From NCBI RefSeq assembly GCF_009870125.1, contig NC_046680.1, forward strand, positions 13,535,501 to 13,599,500: a stretch of DNA of 64,000 nt, in the 5' to 3' direction. The translations under genes and the position numbers were made by a program. How positions within the stretch are numbered: position 1 is the first letter of the stretch; each line of letters begins with the position of its first letter. Source of the DNA: Drosophila pseudoobscura (taxonomy: Eukaryota; Arthropoda; Insecta; Diptera; Drosophilidae). Below the pieces are notes generated by a model that was not told the origin of the DNA, ran no database searches, and worked only from the letters and a program-made list of their open reading frames with translations. Positions 36,334 through 49,183 of the stretch are shown piece after piece.

Positions 36334-36444
36334 TTTGTGTTGTCACTTGTTTGGGGGTTTTGGCACACACGAAATCTGTTTGTTTCCTCTGTGGAACTCT
36401 GCTTCTGGGGTTCTTCTGGCGAAGATGGTTGAACGGATTGTGAT

Positions 36445-36475
36445 ACTGAAACAATTTCGTAGGCCAGTATTTATA
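36445..36475 (-). promoter_or_regulatory. TATA/Inr core promoter of Cpr56F
   Basis: On the minus strand TATAAATA starts at 36475, and a TTTCAGTAT initiator places the start A at 36447, 28 bases downstream. This gives a 114-base 5' UTR before ATGAAG|GT at 36333. The spacing is near ideal and supports the otherwise tiny first exon. Confidence 0.65.
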
Positions 36476-39003
36476 TTTGAAATGCGCTGCACCGCGACTC
36501 TGGCTGTGGCAGAGGCTGTGGCAGATCTCTCTAACGACGTGGTATCTCAGTCAGCGTCGACTGCGAAAAATCGCGCGCCAAAATGTGTTTTTTTCGGTGT
36601 ATTTCAATTTCGGTTTTCGAACAGCCACATCAAAAACAACAAAAAGCTCATTACAAAATAAATGCAAAGCAAAAACACTTCAGTAGAGGAAGCAAAGGCA
36701 CAGAGGTAGAGCAGCAGCCGAAGAGCATATTGCTCTCCGGGCTCACGAGAGTTAGAAGACGGTAAGCGCATTGGAAACGAGTATTTTTTTGGCAGGTGAG
36801 GCAAATTACAATAGTAATTCCAAGTGCTCTCTCCCCAACCCAACATTTACCGAAACCCAATTCTCGTTGTCCCAGAAATCCCATTCGGTTACACAGAGAG
36901 ACCCGAAAAACGGGAATGCCTCACCTTACATTGCTAGGCTTTGGCTAAGCCGAAGCTGTGAGAGAGAGGAAGATCAGGCCAGTGGTTGGAAGGCGATAAA
37001 GAGCGGGGAGGGGGTTTGTTATAGTAAACTACTTTGAAATTGAAGCGCCAAACATTTTAACGAACACGAAGGCGGGGGTTTGGCTTCGGCTACAGCGAAG
37101 ATGAGCTTCCCAGGCACTCGGAAAATGAGACGGGTAGCGGGAGAAGTAATGTAATGTAATGTGCGCTCCTTCCACTACAGACCATAGGCATTTGCTGCCG
37201 CTGCTGCCGTCGCTGCTGTTGTCGCTCATGTAATAGCAAAAACAGTTATTTGTAATGGAATTAGTCATACAGCTGGCAGCGACGCCGACAGCAAAGTGAG
37301 CGGAGCTCTGCCACGGCTACTCTGCGACTCCACTCGCTCCACGCATCTTCAGTCGCCGCCGAGACAGCAGCGGCAGCGGCAGCGAAACTTTGCCAAAGAC
37401 AAAAGACTCTTCAGGCTGGAAAGGCGGCCCGGCTGGGGCTGTAAACTCGTAATCGTAATCCGAAATGTTCTCCATGTTTTGGGTAATAGTAATACCCCAA
37501 CAAATTGTTTCCCTTTAGTGCGTGGGAGTCTCGGTGGGATTTTGTTTCAGTTTCTGTACGATTTAATGAGCCGGATTATGCGATAGATCTCACAGATGTG
37601 TCGACATGGATTCCAGGCGGATGATCGTTGGGGAGGGCGAGGGCAATTGCAGTTCCCAGAGATTTGATGATAAGCGCATTATGCGAGTGGTTTAGTTTTT
37701 CCATATTCTCCAAAGCTGTGCTCTATGAGGATTATTTGAAAGAAAAGAAGTGGAGTAGTGGACGAAACATTCCCGATCTTAACTATTTCAATATATTAAA
37801 GATGACATACGATCTATAATGAAATGTGATCAAAATCTGTTTTGTAATAGCTACTTATCGCTTGAAAGCTCCCTTGCATAACACAAAGAAATGCTCGATA
37901 AATACTCGAAAAGTACTCGTAATTCAATATGTTTGCTGCCACATGCTCCCTCAATGGACTCCCTCAACGAGTGGGCGTAGCATCCATCACGATCAGCAAA
38001 TACTTGCTCGTATTTCCTTGGCCAATTGCCTTTGTCTCTCTGGCTCATTTCTTGCCCATTTCGCGATCGAGATCGAGTGCGTGGCAAATGATTATTGACT
38101 TTTTGGCAAACATTTTGCTACAACGGTTAGGGGCACTATTGTTGTGGTTGCCGCTGATTATTTGATTATTTGGCACGGGCTGACTTTCACAATTTTTACG
38201 ATCAGTAAGCCCCAAAGGCCAGGCGCCGCCCCACCCCATAAATGAGCTGGTAATGAATGGAGGGAGTGGAGTGAATTGCAGTGCCAGGAGGAGATGCCCC
38301 ATGGACGCCATGCCCCAGCTTCCTCCATGCGAATTCCGGCAAGTGTTTCTGCAAGTAATGCCGCGACCTTGCCACCAGACCGAATAATAAAACTAAATTG
38401 GAGAATAAACTCCACAAAAGTTTTGTAATAGCGAATATCATTTGGAATTATGTTTGCAAAAAAGAAAAACTATAACATCCTAAGGTAACATTATAATGGT
38501 TAATTTCGTTAAATATACGAGTATGCGCCTGACTCTTGAATTTGGAAAACAAAACAATTAAATAAAACTTCGTTTGTGCCGCATTCCACTGAGCCATAAC
38601 TGAGATTCATATTCAATAGCACTCCATGAACAACTTGAGATCTGTTTTCTGTTTCTGTTTCTGTTGCTGTTTTGGGTTTTCAGTTTTCAGTCTCTTCTGG
38701 GGGTTTCTGTTCATGTTTGTAATCATTTTTCCAGCACATTAAAAAATCATTTAATTTCCTGCATCGGCTAATTTACATTGAACGTCCCCCGACTTGGGGA
38801 CGGGAACGGGGACGGAGCGCAGGCGGAGACAGCTGTGGTGTGTCGATCTCTAGAGAGGGCTAATGCTAATGGCACCCAGCCAGGTGATGATGCGCCAAAG
38901 CCAAAACCAAAACCAAAACCCAAAAAGACAATGACTATCGGTAATTTCCTGATGGTTTCTCCAGTGCTGCGGACGGGGAGGACCTTGAAATACTTACAAC
39001 AAT

Positions 39004-39033
39004 GTGTATCTGTATCTGTATCTGTATCTGTAT
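39004..39033. repeat. GTATCT microsatellite
   Basis: Four to five GTATCT units in tandem; similar interrupted TCTGTA/TCTGCA runs occur near 7400, 16990 and 45840. Confidence 0.85.
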
Positions 39034-42000
39034 CGCGGACCAGATCTCTATCTGTGTTTGTTTTGTAACCTAGAATGCTGACGAGTGGAACGTAAACGTA
39101 TAATTTAAATTAAACTACGATAATTTCTGATGCAATGCCCCCCAGTCGGAGCCGCGGAACCACGGCCAGAGAATCAATTAAGGCATCTTTTGATGTAAAT
39201 TGCGCCGCACTTCAAAAAATGATCAAAAATCCCCATCACGATGATCTCTAGGAGGTGTTCGGGGCGCACAGCAGATGGGACTGCGGTTTGTTTCAAGATT
39301 TTCGCACTTTGACGACCGACTGCATTCTTGGCCCGATGCGAAGGTCGTTGCCTTCTGCCAGAATCAGAGTAAAAGTTGATTGACTCACGGCTGAAACGAA
39401 CAGATTTGACATTTTCAGCTGAACTCGTGGGTAGAGGAGCGGCCACTGGGTGTAGGGCGGGGGGCGTGGTGCGGGAGAGGCAGAGGAAATATCCCACTTC
39501 CTCAATGAAAATCATCAATTAAATCGATAAGATATACTCGATAACTGGATGCAGTTGATGCCGAACTTCAAAGGGAAGGACGAAGGATGGACGATCAAAC
39601 CATTAGATCAAACCAATATATTTTTTAATAAATCCAATCATAAATGGATAAAATTCAATAGCATTCTATACATTTGATGGACAACTTCCTAAAGAATTTG
39701 TCGATGACATTCCATCAAACTGTATCGCCTGGCGCTCATCTCAATCAGGCGAAGGTCAGATCTTGGGAAATCTCGAGATCTGCCTGAGGAACCTGAGGAA
39801 CGCTCAACTCAACTTTGGCATTTGAGCGATGGACTCGATCTCGATCTCGGCTCAGCTCTGCACTCTGTCTACACCACGATGGCTGTCATAAAAGACGCAT
39901 TCACAGAGCACTCCATAAAGTAATTACACTCGCGCCTGCGCCTGCGCCTTGGCCCAAACCCCAGATCGAGCTTGAGCCGGGTTTGCAAAATTGCCAAATT
40001 AGTTGTTGCAAGTACCTCTCATTCATGGAATGGAGCATTCTGTGCGCGGCATAATTAAAACGTATGCGAAGCAATTAAACTTGAAACAGAATAGATCTTG
40101 GTGGTAGACACAGACATCGCCGGGAGATGTGCATTTTGGCGCTCAATCAGTGGCAGCCGGCTTCTGCGATGATTGATGTGTCCCACAGTCGGACAGAAGA
40201 GAGTGGAGCCTCTGAGCAAACAAAAGCGTCTAAACCTTGCATTTTGTGGGCGATGGGAGCATCGGTCCACTGATTTATTTACGGCCCAAGCGGTCATAAA
40301 AATAGTTCCCACTGCAGCCGTTGAAGCCGTTGAAGCCGTTGCAGCCGGCCAAGGCAGCAAAAATGATTGTGTGGCAGCTACCGAAAAAATTTGCCTTTTG
40401 TTGCGGATCGCTGGTTGCACAACGCTAGCAAGTTCGAAGGGGCTCCATCCAGCTCAATCTCATCTCAGTCTCAAGCCATTGGAGAACGTTCGATGAGTGC
40501 GTGCTCTGGCGCAGAGTCATCGGCGCGCCGCTTGCCAAATCACAGGTCAATGAATAGGTGAGGATATGGTCCATTGTCTCCATTGAATTTCACATGGGAA
40601 AAGGGAAGGGAAGAGCCATGTAGCTATCTTTGTCCGCCGAGCAGCTAATCCGCTTGCCAAATTTAACGTGTGGATCAACTCGAAGCCACTTGTAAGAACT
40701 CCACCGAGTCTACATCCTCATGCGTGGGGGTCAACCTGTTTGAGGTCTTTGATTGGCAGTTTCTGCGGGCCTACCCACAACACATCACATCACCTCACAT
40801 CACATCGCTTCGCATCACAGCTCATCCACAAGAGCCCCGGAGACGATTGGTAGAGATTCCAAGATAAATCAGCGCACATGTTGATAGACAAACAGAAATG
40901 ATTACGATTCTCGCACTTGATACATCGATTGATCCAACTTCCGCCATTGCCAGCCAGCACTCGATCCGAGAAGAAAAGGTTATGCCATGCTCTCCATCTG
41001 ATGCTGAACCCATCCCATCCTTGCCCCGTCGCACTGACATTGAAACTCTGACACGCTGGATCGAGGAGCCATGACTTTGGGCCCGTTCGTAATTCATTTG
41101 AAATTGAATTGAACTTTGAGTCGGGGCTGCACAGTGGTTCGGAAAGCAGAGATCATTAACCTTAATTTAATGGTCAAGTCCCACCTTTATTGATTTAAAA
41201 TATCCACATCTTTGCCCCACTGTGCAGCTCACAGCTCGATTTCTGGTGCTGAAGTTTATAAAACAATTAAACAACAAACACAAAAGCTAGATGAAAACCC
41301 GAAAAGTGTAATAAAGATCATGAAGTGCGGCACCAACACCACCACCACCACCACCACCACAAGAAGAAACTACACAAAAAGCCCAAGTTTTGATGGAATG
41401 TTCGTCAGGGTAAGGGGTGAGCTCCAATTCCAATTCCCATTCCAGCTCCGGCTCCCACTCCCATCTCAGTGGAGGGAAACGAAACACTTTCAGTTTCGGG
41501 CAGGCCAACAGTAGACCAGAGCAGAGCATAGCAGATGATTGTGCAAGATTGGGGCTGGTCGGGGCAATGAGGCAGTGGGTCGCACCGGGTCGGACTTTTA
41601 CCCAGTAGAACACGTCTCGTTATGCGCATTAACGGTGCTGGGAAATTGTGGGAGCTGGATCCGAGAGCATAATTCGTGTCATTTGCATATGCAGCACTGA
41701 AGCCTGATCTGGCACCTGGCATCTGGTCCGCTCTGGCAGAGTCCCCCCCTTCAATTGTGAGTAGCCGAGGCTGTCACGAATGCACTTTGACGGCGGGGAT
41801 TGGATCCGCCTCAGAGTGGGAGTCGATCGATCATTATCACCCCCTGAACGACTGTAACATAGATCGTCGTTGATCTTCATCTGTTTAGAGCACTCGTGCT
41901 CTCGGTAGTCAAATGTCAAGGCACATCCTTTCTTCTTTTGCATGTCGCTGCAGAATATTGTTAGCAATCGACCCCCAAACAATTAATAATCACTCTTCGC

Positions 42001-45000
42001 TTTGCCAGCGATGCCGATGCCGCCGGCCAAGTGATTATGAAAAGACGAAAGAGCTTACACGGGATGAAATCTTTGCGATACGCAAAGGGGGCATCCAAAA
42101 CGATATGCAGCTCTGGAATCAGAGGGTTTTTGGGGTTAAAAGACCAAGAAAAAAACTATGAAAAGTATTCACTCTTATCGCGAGTTTGGGCACCGCATAA
42201 ACATTAAAGATCGTTTGGCACTTGCTGTTTGTGGAGCAAAAAGCAATTTGAAATCAATTTGAAATCGAATGGAGCGCCATTGGAGAGCGCCCTCATCGGT
42301 GGAGCAATTGTTTCACCGAAAACTAATTGCTTGGCCTCAAAAAGTCCGCGAGTATCTGACGGATACTTGGTCGGATCTTGGCGACGATTAGTTGTGGTCC
42401 TAATTTCGGATTCAGCGATAAGAGCTCGCAACCTTGAGAGACTTGACACATCTGCAAGATATAAGATACCAGACACTTATGCAACAATCATTTGGCAATC
42501 ATTTGCCGTAATTGTAATTGAATGTGAATAAATTCCTTTGGCATTTTCGGGGGAAAGTAAAGTCGGCATGTTTATTTGCACTTATCTCCGCAATTGATTC
42601 GCCATCGAAATCAATAAACTCTGACAAAATTATGCCACATAAATCAAACGCATTGTTGAAGCACCGCAGTCGCTTCCTCGAAGAGCCACGAGGGCATCTC
42701 CATGTCCGCCATCCCATCTGTTTCTCTGTGTGGGAGCTGAGGATGCTACGAAGCTGGAACTCAGTGGGGTTGGGGTTGGGGATGGGGTTGGGGATGGGGA
42801 TGAGGATGAGATGTGTTGCAACGCATCTGCAGCCTCACGAATCTCGGAATTTATGATTTTCTACTGATGTAATAATAATCATGCACAGCCCCAGACGACA
42901 GGTGAAAAATTGTTACAATTTGATGGCTCTGCCAGTCACAACAACGTGATGCGGCCCCTCGCTGCACTCTGCAAGTGCAATCCCTGACTCTATGCTGCGG
43001 CAGTTTGCAACCGTTGCAGTGGGCTGCCGCTGGTGCTCTTGTGGCAGATCTACATGGGTTTCTTTTTTATGGGACTCTAAATTGTTTCTTTATAGCTGCC
43101 TCTACCTCAGGCGATGCTGCCTCTGCCGCAGGCGATGCTGATTTTCAGAGTTTTAGAATGTGTAGTTCGCTGGGCTAATTAGATATGCACGTATCGGCCG
43201 CACATTATTTATGGCTCTGGGGACGACTGAAAACTGCACAGATTGCGGGGGCTTGGGAGTGGTGTGAAGGAATGCAGGAGGAGGGAGCAGCCTTGAAATG
43301 TGGAGCAACTTATGTTCGTTGGTTGCCCAACCCGAAAGAGACCCATCTGCTATCAATAGACACTTTTACCCATTATGACCATTAGCGTAACCACATCCGG
43401 CCGGGCCCAATCTAATCGAGAATAACGATAACCCCACCGAACCATCGTACTTCGTAAGCTTCTCTGGTCGCACTCCGATGCGAGGTTCAGGTACACAATG
43501 TGAAGGCCAGACTTTGTTTTACCATCAGTGCCATCAGTGCTGAGAGACAGTCAATCATTCTGGCGACCTTGTCGACTTGAAGCCGGCTCCGGATCGCAAC
43601 CCCAAACGTGCTGGCTTCTGTGTGAAAATGTGTGAAAATCAAACAATGATCAGCACTGTCCCCGTCATTCAGAGGCAGGAATCCGCAGATCAGATGGATT
43701 ACAAAAGGTTCTCGCAAAGGTTCTCGGTTCGATGCCCCACTCCGCCGAACTCCAAGCCAGACAGCGGCAAATAGTGTAGGATTATGTGCAAGTGTATCGC
43801 AAAGATGGCGTGCCACATGTGAGCTCTTGTCTGGGGCGCCGCTTGTGCTCAAGTGGCAGCCACCAAAAATAAAGAAAAACTCAAGACTGACGGACGGGGA
43901 CTTGAAAGTATCTATCTATCTATTAAAGCAAGCGGCGATGCAATTTTGAGCTTCATCTTCGACTAGTAATCAAAAGTCGGGGACTCCACTTACTAGTACA
44001 TTGCTGCAACACGCAAGCAACTCCACAAAAATGAGACGCCAAAGCAGATTAATTATGGAGCCAGAGGCTGAGTCTGAGGTTGAGTCTCAGCCGGGCCGAC
44101 AGCCAGAAGGAAGCTTAGGAAGCAATCTTGGCTCAGTTTTGGCGCAGGTGAATGTGCTGAATGCCATCGCCAGAGCCACCACCAGAGCCACCGCCAGAGC
44201 CAGAAGTTGGGGGCAGGCAGCGTCGTCTATTTGTTGAGTGTTTGACATATGATTTTTGCTAAATGAAAAATCTTTCGAGTCTCCATCTCCATCTCGGTAC
44301 TGGCAGAATTTTCGTAATGATTTCGGGGCTCTTGCGAAAAAATCTTTTATTTGGCTGCAATTCTTTCACAACCCAAATTCAAGGCAGATCAACGGATCTC
44401 CATCTCCATCTGCAGCTATCCACCTGCCACACACAGCAAATAAGAGGCTGACGGGAAATCAATGAGCATAAATAAGATTAGAGCGGGAGCACAGCGCAGA
44501 GCGCAGAGGCCTCTTAATGCTGGGCACTAAATAGCGGTTTAATTGGCACCCTGAAGACCCAACACTGGTGGTGGTAACAATGCCCTCCCTGCCTGCGGGG
44601 AAGGAGACAACCCCATTGGTTCATCGTCAGATTGCGGGTATGACGAGGCAGAATTGGGCAAGTGCAGTTGGTACATACATACCTTTCGATTGAAGAAAAT
44701 GGAGAACGATTTGGGAGAAATTAGACAGGAATATGGGTTGATCGCAATTCCTTGGCTGGTGACCCAAAGATACTGCAAAATGGTGACCCCGAGAGTAATG
44801 AAGAAGCTTCCTTTCCACACCTCTTCCATTATTCCTATCCCACTGACTCCACCTCACATTCGATCACAGTCCAAAAAGACAGTATCGGAATAGCAATCGA
44901 AGCCGAGAAATCAATTAGTTGAGCAGAAATTGCTCTTGCATAAGTGGCAGCTTACTTAATTGCATTCAATTAAAGTATCTAAATAAATTGGGACTCGATG

Positions 45001-47884
45001 TTGTCGGGTGTCGGGGCACCTGGAAGGGTCTTGACTTTCTAACCACTACGAGGGCTCTCTTCTGCATGAATTTCGATCTCGTTCGAGTATTTTAGTGGGC
45101 CGCGTAACCAAAACCAAAACCAAAACCGAAACGCGAAACCAATTCAATTCAATCCAATCGCATCCCATTGAAATCCAGTTGGGTTCGTGGCTCTTCTCTC
45201 TGGTGTTGGGAATTTTTTGGTGGCTGTTGGCACAGCAGTCGAGATCTCAAGTACCCTAAACATTCACTTTTATCTACGAAATGCAGTCACCCAATTTCTT
45301 GCCGCTACTTGATACAGTTTTGTGTGCGGACAAGGTCGTTTGTCGTCTGTCGTTCGACGATCGAGAGCCGCCTGTCTGCGTCTGTCAGCCCCCTAGTTTG
45401 TTGTTTGTTTAGTGGGGTTTATGCAACAAACATCATCACAATTGGTAAGGGTAATTGAGATCGGGAGCAGGCTGTCAGTGGGTCAGTCGGTCGAACGAGC
45501 TGGTGCCACTGCAGCAGCTCCTCCTTCTCCGTGGGCCCTGTCAATGTGTCATTCCCAGCCTTGGACACTCTTACTTTTCACCTATCAGAGGCAGACCTTT
45601 TTCCCCCATCCTCAAGTGGGCTCTCGAAAAACCCCAAAAGATACTTCGAGCTGTGTAAATACTTACGATTAATTACACTCGAAACCCGGCCCAGCTCGAT
45701 GGCAAATTTCTTCGACTCCGAGTGGGTCCGGCCTTTGTGTGGCCTGCCCATGATAATTATCATAATAATGGAGCGTTAAATGGGGCAGCATCGCACAACC
45801 ACATCAAAGTGGCGCCAAAGGGCATCCGAAATAATGCGAATCTGTATCTGTATCTATTTATTGTGCCTTTCTCACAAGCCGCCGCGCCGCGCCGCTTCCA
45901 TTTTGAAGTGCTTCCAAAAATAATCCGCCAAAAAGATCGAAGACTTTGTACCGTTTTGGTACCGGGGTACGTGGTACGAGAGCCGAGGGACGGTTTAGAG
46001 GTGTCAATATGCAAATTGGCAAGGGACGATCCATGATTGATCATCCATCCGTCCACCTATTGGATGGATTATGCATGCATGTTTGCAGATTCGAGTCCGA
46101 CAGACAACGGTGCGTATGCGTGACGGGTATGGGCATGGGAATTGGGTAAAGGTTGCTGATTCTCTCAGGAGTCGAGGCTAAGGCGGTTTGATCACACTAA
46201 AAAGTAGATTCGGTAATTTTTCGGACTAGCATCCATTCAATTCATGCAGCAAAGCAAATCAAATTCTATATCATAAATATGAGGAAGCAGCTTACTCTAA
46301 TCTCAACTGCTCAGATCAGAGCCATTCCCAGCTCTGTTGTGACCCGCAATATCATTAACTCTGGCACATCCATCATCCGAGAGATTCGCAATTCATATGC
46401 ACAGCGGGAGGTTCTATGGGGCAGGGGTCTCAGCCGAGTCGCTCCCACTCTCGCAGCCGCACAGCGCATTCCCCAGCGCGGCGAATCTTCACACTTTGGC
46501 CATTAATTTGTCCAGAGTTTCCCAACATATCAGTGCTCATCTGCTTGACCAACCCAAGTGCCTGCCCCTGCCCTGCTGCGCTCCCACTTAATGTACTTTT
46601 TATTTAAATTCGCTGCTAGACAAAAGAGGCAACCATTCGGCTGCACTCGACTCTGGCGGCGAATTCTTAGCAACAATTTGCTGCTCCAATTAAGCTCCAA
46701 CAAGCTCTGCTCCTGCTGCCACTACCGTTTCATCGTCTTCTGCTTCTTCTGGCCAAGCGTGAGTACATTCATCACGCGGTGATTTATGGCGCCCACGCCA
46801 CTGCCGTCGCCATCGACGCATGTGCTCACGTTTTTCCACAGCGAAAAGAAGCAGCAGCAGCCGTAGCTGCGCGTGTGGGCAGCTCCTCACTATCCCACTA
46901 TCCAGCGCCAGCACCATCTCCATCTCCAGCCTCAGCACCAGCATTGTTATGCTCTGTTAGCCATTTTAGAAGCGTGTGGAAATTAAACGATGTGGCAAGA
47001 CTCGAACAAATTGCTGCTGTGGGCGTTGGAGGTGCAACAGCAACAGCAGCAGTAGCAGCAGCAGCACTGGCGGACTCCTCTCTGGAGTTCCGCTTGGAGC
47101 AGGTGCCAAAATCAAACCATATTAACCACATAAAACATAAATGAAGAAACCAAAGAATCCACCATCCAAATGCACACAATCCAATGAGTTTATTAAGCTG
47201 CCACCAGAAGCCGCAGCATCCAAAGCGAAGAAGCTGCAACAGCCAAAGAGAAGTAGCTGCAGCTGCTGGCGTGGCGCAGCCCGGCTCTGCTCGGCTGCGG
47301 CACACCGTTTGAGGCTGTCAGATGAGAGGCATGTTGAGTGTTTTAATTACTCGTACAGCCAGTGCGATCACTGGTTGCCACTGCCACCAACTGGCAACTG
47401 TATCTGAATTTGTTTGATTTACGCGTGGTCATTAGCCATTGCCAAGTGGTCTCCGATCTCCGGTCTCTGGTTTCTGGTCTCTTGTCTGGGCTCTTTGGTC
47501 CGCCTGTCGCGAAATGTCAAAAGGTTAATTGGATTGTGGCAGCCGTGGCAGCATGGAGCTGCAGCAGAAGCCGGACGCAGTTAAGAATCTCGTCGAGCAT
47601 GGAATGCCGGTGCAGTGGAAGAATGGATACTTGGAGGGGCCTCCATTTCCATTGAACGGCCACAAATGGTCAATGGCGACCAGGGAAGGAACTGCACTTA
47701 AGTATGGCAATTTAATTCAAGGAAGTTCTCTATAGCTATAAATCGGTGTTGGTGTTTCTGTGGACATTCTAGTTGCACTGCCAATCGGGTAAAGTTTATT
47801 TCATATCTATTGTAATGTTTTATTAAAGGTTCAAAAAGTGTGCATTTAAAGCAAAAGTGTTTTACGAAATAAGTGGAAGATGCC

Positions 47885-48050
47885 ACAGTTGTGTCAGTGA
47901 GATATTACAGGAGTCTGGATACAAAATCTGGGTGCTCTAGCTCTTGTAGTTTCTGAGACATGGCTATATCGTCTCGAATATTGATGCTGATCAAGAATAT
48001 ATATACTTTATGGGGTCGGAAACGCTTTCTTCTGGGAGTTACACATATAC
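47885..48050 (+). mobile_element. Degraded fragment of a common Drosophila dispersed repeat
   Basis: The order CTCTTGTAGTTTCTGAGACA, TGGCTATATCGTCTCG, TGATGCTGATCAAGAATATA and TACTTTATGGGGTCGGAAAC is a signature I have often seen in Drosophila transposon-derived sequence. No ORF or terminal repeats are visible. The parent element cannot be named from this piece. Confidence 0.6.
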
Positions 48051-48629
48051 CCACATCAGCAGGCTCCCTGCGATTTCCGATCACCTGGTACCTGTAAATC
48101 TATTTCCTTTCAGCTACAACACCTACACATCTTGTCAGATAGGGGACGTGCCATGGATCATAAAGACCTCCCGGATCCTAGACGAAGAAGAGGAATTTTT
48201 TCTGGATTCAGTAATCAAAACTTGTTTGGGGCCTTATCCCAAAGTCGGCAACCGCCATCTCATCAGCAATCGTCGCTTGTCGAAATCAAATCCAATCACC
48301 GCCGCTAATGCTCGCCAGACATGCAAGATCTGGGGGATGAGTTCATTTTGGTTGCCACTTCATACAACGGACAGCCTGGGAAGCCGGGCCGCCTTCCTCC
48401 GTCGACGTCCACTAAGATTTTGATGGATGACACCGCCCACCCGATCGGCAGCTTCACACATTGAGTTATCGCGGGGTCTATCTCTATCTACCCGTACAAG
48501 ACGCTTTTGGATATGCATTAAATATGAGATGGATGTCGTTGACTTGGGACGTTCCGATGGCTTAAGTGACAGCCGAATTGTTGTAGTTGCTGCAGATGAT
48601 ACACCTACCTATCCACCTACCTGAGCACA

Positions 48630-48650
48630 ATCTCTCTCTCTCTCTCTCTG
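48630..48650. repeat. TC microsatellite
   Basis: About ten TC units, directly after GAGCACAA. Confidence 0.85.
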
Positions 48651-49183
48651 TCTGGTCCCCACTTCATCTCCATCTCATGGATTCCTCGCTCCTCTTTTAT
48701 GGTTCGTAACTGTAGTCGATTAAAATTCCTCAAAAATGTTGAATGTTAATCGCTCATTGTTTAAGGGGGCGCACAAAATTAAATTGTTTGCTTTTTGCGA
48801 ATTTGACATATAGCAGATGTTGCTGTTGTCGCTGTCGCCTTTCAAGCTGCCGCCGCCGCCGCCGCCGCAGCCAAGAACTGAGTGCATTTTGAATGTACTC
48901 GTACTCGTAGTTTCTGCTGTGGTTGCTGCATTTTTAATTGCATTCCCCACCCGCCGATGCCGATGGCAATCAAACAAAGACAAGTTAATTAAAACCTCGC
49001 CTAGAGCGGGGGAGATATTACAGCTCCTAGGATACAGTCCCAAAGATAGAGAACACTGCCTGCACTTCCATATAAAATTGTTTTATACAAGAATCGTTTC
49101 ACAAAAAAAGACTGAATGTTTGTTAAAAGTTAGCATTGAACCAATTGTGGAAGGAATGTTAAAGATTGAGTGGTTTGGAGGTG

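Larger units (their letters stand above)
36476..49183. other. 12.7 kb region without a recognised gene
   Basis: All open frames are short and low-complexity or lack coding character. Simple repeats include GTATCT (39004-39033), CCAAAA (about 38898-38925), ACC (41336-41360), GGGGTTGGGGAT (about 42766-42800), AGCAGC/AGCAACAGC (about 47035-47065), TC (48630-48649) and GCC (48849-48870). A GC-rich stretch at 37270-37440 with CAG/CGG repeats resembles a fly promoter/5' UTR, so an unseen transcript with distant exons is possible. A fragment of a common dispersed repeat lies at 47885-48050. Confidence 0.5.

Noticed and set aside
43727-43745. GGTTCGATGCC resembling a tRNA B box
   Set aside because: No A box or cloverleaf-forming arms at the expected distance upstream.
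46779-47144. 121-codon Ala/Val/Ser-rich open frame
   Set aside because: It is produced by GCA/GCC-type simple repeats; no start context, no conserved motif.
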